Shown here piece by piece: positions 59,384 to 64,000 of a stretch of DNA of 64,000 bases (position 1 is the first letter of the stretch; each line of letters opens with the position of its first letter). Source of the stretch: Bog-473 sp963719485 (GTDB lineage: Bacteria > Actinomycetota > Acidimicrobiia > Acidimicrobiales > RAAP-2); assembly GCA_963719485.1 (NCBI GenBank), contig OY970387.1, forward strand, positions 3,410,001 through 3,474,000, read 5' to 3'. The translations under genes and the position numbers were made by a program. The notes beneath the pieces are model-generated. The model was not told where the DNA came from, ran no database searches, and was given only the letters and a program-made list of their open reading frames with translations.

Positions 59384-61040
59384 ATGAGCGTACAGGCCAC
59401 TTTCAGCGCCACTCTCGTTGACGAGTGGGTCAACCTCGGTGTCACCGATGCGGTGGTCTGTCCCGGCTCGCGCTCGACACCGCTGGCACTGACCCTGGCT
59501 GATCGACTCAGGGTCCACGTCCGTCTCGACGAGCGCAGTGCGGGGTTCTTCGCGTTGGGGTTGGCGATGGCGACGGGGAGGCCGACCGTCATCTGCGTGA
59601 CGAGCGGCACGGCTGCGGCCGAGCTGCATCCGGCCGTCGTCGAGGCTCACCACGCCCGGGTGCCGGTCATCGTGTGCACGGCGGACCGGCCGCCGGAGCT
59701 CCACCACACGGGGGCGCCGCAGACCATCGAGCAGGACGGTCTGTACGGCGCAGCCACGCGCTGGTCCCACGCACTCGGAGTCCCGACCGAGGGCCAGGAA
59801 GGGACTTGGAGGCCCCTGGCGACCCGCGCCTTCTCCGAGGCGGCCCACGGTCCCGACGGACCGGGCCCGGTCCACCTCAATCTCGCGTTCCGGGAGCCGC
59901 TGATCGGCGCCGCGGCGCCGCTCCCGGCGCGCGCCGCCCCGAACGTCGTGGTGGCGGGCGGGGGGAGGGGCCAAGCTCCCAGCACCGACCTGGAGCCCCT
60001 TCAGGGCCGGGGGCTCCTCATCGTGGCCGGCGCACTGCCGCAGCGCGCGGCGGCCGCCGAGGTGCTGGCCCTGGCCGATCGGCTCGGGTGGCCGGTGCTG
60101 GCCGACCCGCTGTCGGGAGCGCGGGTCGAGGGATCGATCGCAGCGGCCGACGCCATCGTCCGCACCGAGCCTCCGCTGCCCGAGTGCATCGTCATGCTCG
60201 GCGTGCCGTGGCTCTCCCGGGCGCTGGGCACTTACGTCTCGGACGCCGCCGGTGCCGGGGCACGCGTGATCGTCGTCGATCCATGGCGGCAATGGGCCGA
60301 CCCGTCCCGGGTGGCCACGGAGTTTCATCAGTGCGAGGTCGGCGCCTGGCTCGAGGCCGCCGGCGCAACGGCGAAGCCGTGCGATCCGGAGTGGCTCGCC
60401 GCCTGGCGATCGCGCGAGACGCTGGCGCAAGCGGCCATCGCCGAGGTCCTGGGGTCGGACCTGAGCGAACCGGTCGTGGCCCGCGCGGTCCATCGCTACG
60501 CCACGCAGACGGGAGCGACCCTCGTGGTGGCGGCGTCCATGCCCATCCGGGACCTCGAGTGGTACGCCGAGGCACCGGAAGTGCCTGCCTCGCGTTCTGG
60601 CGAACCGGGGTGCCAACGGGATCGATGGCGTCGTGTCGACAGCGCTGGGCGTTGCCGCGTCCGGCACGCGGACGGTGGCGCTTCTCGGCGACCTCGCCTT
60701 CCTGCACGATGTCTCCGGGCTCGTCAACCTACCGGAGCTCCCCTGCACATTCGTCGTGCCCGACAACGGCGGGGGAGGGATCTTCTCGTTCCTCCCGCAG
60801 GCGGAGTCGGTCGATCCGGCTGTGTTCGAGCAGCTCTTCGGCACGCCCCCGAGCAGTGACCTGGGCGCGGTCGCGCGCGGGTTCGGTCTTCGTGTCCACG
60901 ATGTGACCGCGCTCTCCCAGCTTGAGCCGGCGCTGGCCGCGCCGACGCCTGCGCTCGTCCGGGTCATGGTGCCCGGCCGGGCGCAGAACGTCGCGCTGCA
61001 CGATGCGATCAACCAGGCGGTCCGTCTCGCGCTGCAGTGA
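59384..61040 (+). CDS. menD: SEPHCHC synthase (MenD), one internal 1-nt insertion
   Basis: A thiamine-diphosphate enzyme, the first committed step of menaquinone synthesis. ATG 59384 leads into AVVCPGSRSTPLALTLAD, LDERSAGFFALGLAMATGRP (catalytic Glu), CVTSGTAAAELHPAVVEA and TADRPPELHHTGAPQTIEQ. After APEVP (near 60585) the raw frame degenerates, while the next frame continues RVLANRGANGIDGVVSTALGVAASG, VALLGDLAFLHDVSGL (ThDP/metal motif) and VVPDNGGGGIFSFLPQ. Removing one base gives 551 residues, normal for MenD. The 3' end overlaps the convergent HNH gene by 32 nt. Confidence 0.9.
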
Positions 61041-62289
61041 GGGTCGGGGAGGGGGTCGACGCGGAGCGCCGCCCGGTGGGGCTCCGGAAGATCAGTTCGA
61101 CGTTGGCGTCGCCGGAGATCCTCCACCCCATCTCGTGCACACAGCGGTGGTGGTGATCACAGAGCTCGACGAGATTCTCGATGTCCGTGGGCCCGCCGTC
61201 GACCCAATGTCGAACGTGATGGACGTCGGTGAACTCGGTGTGGGTGCAGCCCGGGAAGCGGCATCCCTTGTCGCGGCGTCTGATCTCCATCCGCTGGGCG
61301 TCGCTGGGGTCCCGCCGCGTCCGTCCGAGGTTGAGGCTCCGGCCGTCCTGTCCATCGGCTGAAACGAGCACCTTGGCGTCGCAGGCCAGCCGGCGGGCGA
61401 CCTCTCGTGAAACCGGTCCCAGGACGTCGAGCTCGGCGCCCCCGTCGCCGCCGGCGAGAAAGCTCATGTCGGCGTGGACCACCACCGTCGGGCGGTTGCG
61501 GCGCGGACCACCCGCCTGGTTCTCACCGCCTGCATCCTGCGGCGTCGCCCCCTTGCTCTCGGTGTTGCCTTTGCAGACCGAGACGAGGGCATCGGCCATG
61601 CGCTGGTCGAACGGTACGCGGTCGCGCTGTCGACGGCTGGCTCGCGCGATCAATGAGCTCTTGACGACGGCGTACTGGTCCTGGGGGAGCACACCCGTCA
61701 AGCTCCGGCGCCGATCATCGAAGCGGAGGAAGCGCCGGGCGTAGAAGCCGGTCGACTGCTCGTCGGACTGGTTCCGCGCGGCCGTTGCGAGCTCCCGGAC
61801 CTGCTTGGCGGACCAGTGCGTCGCCTGCTCGGCCAGTTGCGCATCCGTCTCCGGTTTGGCCACGTCCACGAGAGGCTTGACCTGGTCGAAGGACAGCTTT
61901 CCCTGCGACAGGGCGTCGGCGATCCTGGGGAGCGAGGGGAGCTTGGCCGCCGCTGTCACCCACTCGCGGGCGGTGGCGGCGGAGACGCCGCAGCGCTGGA
62001 CGAGCCAGGCCACCATGGAGGTGGCGCCGTCCCGCCGCCAGGCCCGGCGCCGGTCGAGCTCGACCACCGCGGCGAGGAGCTGGCTCTGGTGTGCCGAGAT
62101 CGCCCGATGGTGCTGGGCGACGCTGGCCACGAGCGCTTCGGTGCGCCGCGAGACACCGGGGGGTCGGGATCCGTCTCTGAGGAGGGCGGGTGGCATGCAG
62201 ACGTTGAACGGTCGCGGCACCGCGCGGAATGCGACGCAAACGGCCGATCCGTCCATCCCTAAATCCGTCCATCCCTCAGACATGGCCAT
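61009..62289 (-). CDS. DUF222 / HNH endonuclease-domain protein (13E12-type)
   Basis: A 426-residue protein of the actinobacterial DUF222-HNH family. The N-terminal DUF222 helical region (residues ~45-250) includes AAVVELDRRRAW, GVSAATAREWVTAAAKLPSLPRIADALSQGKLSFDQVKPL and RSLTGVLPQDQYAVVKSSL. The C-terminal HNH domain reads CRFPGCTHTEFTDVHHVRHWVDGGPTDIENLVELCDHHHRCVHEMGW. Many copies of this family occur in actinobacterial genomes without known function; some lie in mobile elements. ATG 62289 is the upstream-most start; ATG 62196 (MPPALLRDG) is plausible. Convergent overlap with menD. Confidence 0.85.
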   Translation of the reverse strand: MAMSEGWTDLGMDGSAVCVAFRAVPRPFNVCMPPALLRDGSRPPGVSRRTEALVASVAQHHRAISAHQSQLLAAVVELDRRRAWRRDGATSMVAWLVQRCGVSAATAREWVTAAAKLPSLPRIADALSQGKLSFDQVKPLVDVAKPETDAQLAEQATHWSAKQVRELATAARNQSDEQSTGFYARRFLRFDDRRRSLTGVLPQDQYAVVKSSLIARASRRQRDRVPFDQRMADALVSVCKGNTESKGATPQDAGGENQAGGPRRNRPTVVVHADMSFLAGGDGGAELDVLGPVSREVARRLACDAKVLVSADGQDGRSLNLGRTRRDPSDAQRMEIRRRDKGCRFPGCTHTEFTDVHHVRHWVDGGPTDIENLVELCDHHHRCVHEMGWRISGDANVELIFRSPTGRRSASTPSPTLTAARDGPPG

Positions 62290-62307
62290 GCCCCAGAGCC
62301 CGGTCGG

Positions 62308-63726
62308 TCAGCGATAACGGTCCGCCGGCACCCACTCCCCGTGACTCCGGACGGGAAGCCGCGCCGGCAGATGGATGACCGCCTCCGGTCGTCCCCTGCC
62401 CAGTGACGAAGCGTCGAGGACGTAGAGGTCGCTGGCACCGCGGTTGGCATCGTCGACGATCGTGAGCAGCCAGCCCTCGTCGTCGCTGTGGCCGTCCTCC
62501 GCTCGGGCGAAGAGAGGTTCGCTCGGCGTCCGTCCCGGACCCGGGCTCCACGATGCGACCTCGTCTCGGGCGAGATCGAACTTCAGGAGGCCGACCGGGT
62601 TCACCTCTGGGTACGGGTTGGCGGCGGCGGCACGGCTCCCACTGCCCGCCGCTGGAGGCAGCTCGGACCAGGCGGTCTCGAGTGTGTAGCCGTACCGGAA
62701 CGGTGCACCCTCACACTGTGCGTCCATCCGTGGATACTCGACGAAGCGTTCGTCGACCTGGGTCTGCTCGACCTCCTCGCCCACGATGCGCCACCGCTCG
62801 AGCACGCCGAGCGTCCCCCCGATCCCCGTGAGCCCGATGCCGGCCGGACCGACCACCGACGCCGACAGGTCGACGGGCTGACCGGCCTCGGGCACGCCGT
62901 ACCGGCAGACGTAGAGCACGACAGCGCCGTCTTCCTCCGGGTCGTCGTACGCCCCGAGGACGTGCGTCACGAGGCAGGGATCGAGTCGGATCCAGCGCAC
63001 GCCGGAGCCGTCACCGCCCCGCGGCACGACGCCCAACCAGCCTTCGGCCCCCGGCACCCACCCGAACGGCACAGCCTCGCCACCGCCGCCACCATCACCG
63101 CCACCACCCAGCCGCGTCGTCGGCGACTCGATGAACACGACATGCCCCGCGGTCACCCCGATGTCGTGCTGCCAGGTCGCCCGCTCCAACTCCACCGACT
63201 GCGCGGACCGCAACGACCCGAGAGCGTCCCACTCGCCGATGCGCAGGAAGATGCCCTCGCCCTCGCCCTCGCCGCCGCCATTCGCCCCGCCGCCGGCTCC
63301 GACCACGTCGTCACTCCCGTCGTCAACCCCGAACAGGACGCGCCCGCCGTCGGACGCCAGGCGGTGCACGTGCGAGGCGATCGGGACGGTCAGCCCGCCG
63401 GCGAACTCCTCAGGCTGGAGAAAGCGGGAGTACTGCGACGGCATCCCGGTCTCCGGGAGCGCCAGCACGGAGCCGGCGTGCCAGAACACCCCGGCGTCTG
63501 CGTCCGACGCCTGACGCTGGTACGAGACGGCTCTCCCGTCTCGCAGCTCCACCGCATGCAGGGCACCGGCCCTTTCCCCAGCGTCCCCCTCGTCGTCCCC
63601 ACCTGGCGCGGGCGCATCCTCGGCCCCCCACGGCCTCGCCGGCCCCACCCGGAACAGAGTTCCCTGCAGGTCCGGCGGGAGGGAGCCCGACATCGGGAGG
63701 GGCAGCGCCCCATTGGACCCGATCAC
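62308..63726 (-). CDS. Carotenoid oxygenase (RPE65/CCD) family protein
   Basis: A 472-residue non-haem iron beta-propeller enzyme that cleaves carotenoids or related alkenes. The N-terminus GSLPPDLQGTLFRVGPARPWG is the family opening, followed by LHAVELRDGRAVSYQRQAS and SQYSRFLQPEEFAGGLTVPIASHVHRLA. Candidate iron ligands are in TWQHDIGVTAGHVVFIESP and in the C-terminal VRSHGEWVPADRY. A Gly-rich insert (LGGGGDGGGGGEAV) interrupts the middle. Substrate unknown; no carotenoid biosynthesis gene is in the window. Confidence 0.85.
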   Translation of the reverse strand: MIGSNGALPLPMSGSLPPDLQGTLFRVGPARPWGAEDAPAPGGDDEGDAGERAGALHAVELRDGRAVSYQRQASDADAGVFWHAGSVLALPETGMPSQYSRFLQPEEFAGGLTVPIASHVHRLASDGGRVLFGVDDGSDDVVGAGGGANGGGEGEGEGIFLRIGEWDALGSLRSAQSVELERATWQHDIGVTAGHVVFIESPTTRLGGGGDGGGGGEAVPFGWVPGAEGWLGVVPRGGDGSGVRWIRLDPCLVTHVLGAYDDPEEDGAVVLYVCRYGVPEAGQPVDLSASVVGPAGIGLTGIGGTLGVLERWRIVGEEVEQTQVDERFVEYPRMDAQCEGAPFRYGYTLETAWSELPPAAGSGSRAAAANPYPEVNPVGLLKFDLARDEVASWSPGPGRTPSEPLFARAEDGHSDDEGWLLTIVDDANRGASDLYVLDASSLGRGRPEAVIHLPARLPVRSHGEWVPADRYR

Positions 63727-63824
63727 CCCACGACCTTCATCACCCGACGCCCCCGAGAACCGCCATCACGTCGAGGGACACCCATGCGGCCGATCAACCT
63801 ACCTGCGTATGGCAGAGTCGGGGC

Positions 63825-64000
63825 ATGCCCACGCTTTCGGAGGACCTCACCTTCCGCGGCCTGATCCACCAAGTGACCGACGCGGATCTCCCGAAGCGCT
63901 TCGACCAGCCCGGGCTCACCGTGTACGCCGGTTTCGACCCGTCGGCCGACAGCCTCCACGTCGGCAATCTCATGCAGCTCTGCACGCTCCGCCGGTTCCA
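63825..64000 (+). CDS. tyrS: Tyrosyl-tRNA synthetase, N-terminal fragment (continues past window)
   Basis: The frame from ATG 63825 reads MPTLSEDLTFRGLIHQVTD, then VYAGFDPSADSLHVGNLMQL, which is the class I synthetase entry of TyrS (GFDPTADSLHVGH in most species). The HIGH signature is HVGN here. The frame is open to the window end, so about 58 of roughly 420 residues are visible. A TATGGC hexamer at 63808-63813 may be its -10 element. Essential enzyme charging tRNA-Tyr. Confidence 0.88.
   Translation, partial: MPTLSEDLTFRGLIHQVTDADLPKRFDQPGLTVYAGFDPSADSLHVGNLMQLCTLRRF

Noticed and set aside
61009..62289. HNH gene as evidence of an inserted mobile element
   Set aside because: No inverted repeats, integrase or target duplication are visible; DUF222-HNH genes are common single genes in actinobacteria.

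Overview
The window is about 70% G+C by eye and densely packed. It carries the bacterial division and cell-wall (dcw) cluster in an actinobacterial arrangement: mraZ, rsmH, ftsL, ftsI, murE, mraY, ftsW, murG, murC, murB, ftsQ, ftsZ, yggS, sepF, yggT, divIVA, a DksA-like gene, lspA and rluD. Ergothioneine genes, a Bpa-type proteasome activator, DUF3040, GTG/TTG starts and 4-nt GTGA/ATGA junctions also point to Actinomycetota. The gene order and the lineage-specific hypothetical genes suggest Acidimicrobiia, which is an inference.

Layout. 1-198: C-terminus of a membrane protein. 216-2465 (minus): egtD and egtB. 2707-5960: a DinB-like gene, then a PadR regulator with a two-gene ABC exporter (minus). 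6185-10942: msrA, an SDR and a nitronate-monooxygenase-like enzyme (minus), and an MFS exporter fused to a MarR-like domain. 10961-16355: a divergent sugar kinase/GH4 glycosidase pair, a DUF2254 membrane protein and a CapA-like protein. 16510-22133: low-molecular-weight phosphatase, acyl-CoA ligase, LapA and DUF3040 membrane proteins, ROK kinase, a small unknown, an HNH protein and a lipoate-ligase-like protein. 22134-41525: control region and dcw cluster. 41578-49391: sigma factor, histidine phosphatase, Rrf2 regulator, alkaline-phosphatase-like protein, bpa, an RDD remnant and dnaE. 49504-53090: two unknown genes and a DUF255 protein. 53156-55481: SDR, carboxymuconolactone-decarboxylase-like protein and an ECF41 sigma factor. 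55494-61040: menaquinone genes menE, menB, menA, menH-like and menD on alternating strands. 61009-64000: DUF222/HNH protein, carotenoid oxygenase and the start of tyrS.

How the genes work together. The dcw genes make lipid II (murE, mraY, murG, murC, murB), polymerise it at the septum (ftsW, ftsI, ftsL, ftsQ) and build the Z-ring and polar scaffold (ftsZ, sepF, divIVA). A run of six near-identical boxes with a 10-bp period overlaps a good promoter before mraZ, so the cluster is probably under MraZ feedback. murF and murD are absent from their usual slots. The ECF41 sigma factor lies directly after a carboxymuconolactone-decarboxylase-like gene that has a match to the ECF41 promoter upstream, which makes a self-contained sigma/target module.

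Quality note. Five genes contain eight apparent frameshifts (acyl-CoA ligase 2, ROK kinase 3, small unknown 1, menA 1, menD 1). All eight are one-base insertions, most of them next to short G or C runs, and removing them restores full-length family-typical proteins. Base-level errors in the source assembly are the simplest explanation. A ninth, in the DinB-like gene, has the opposite sign.
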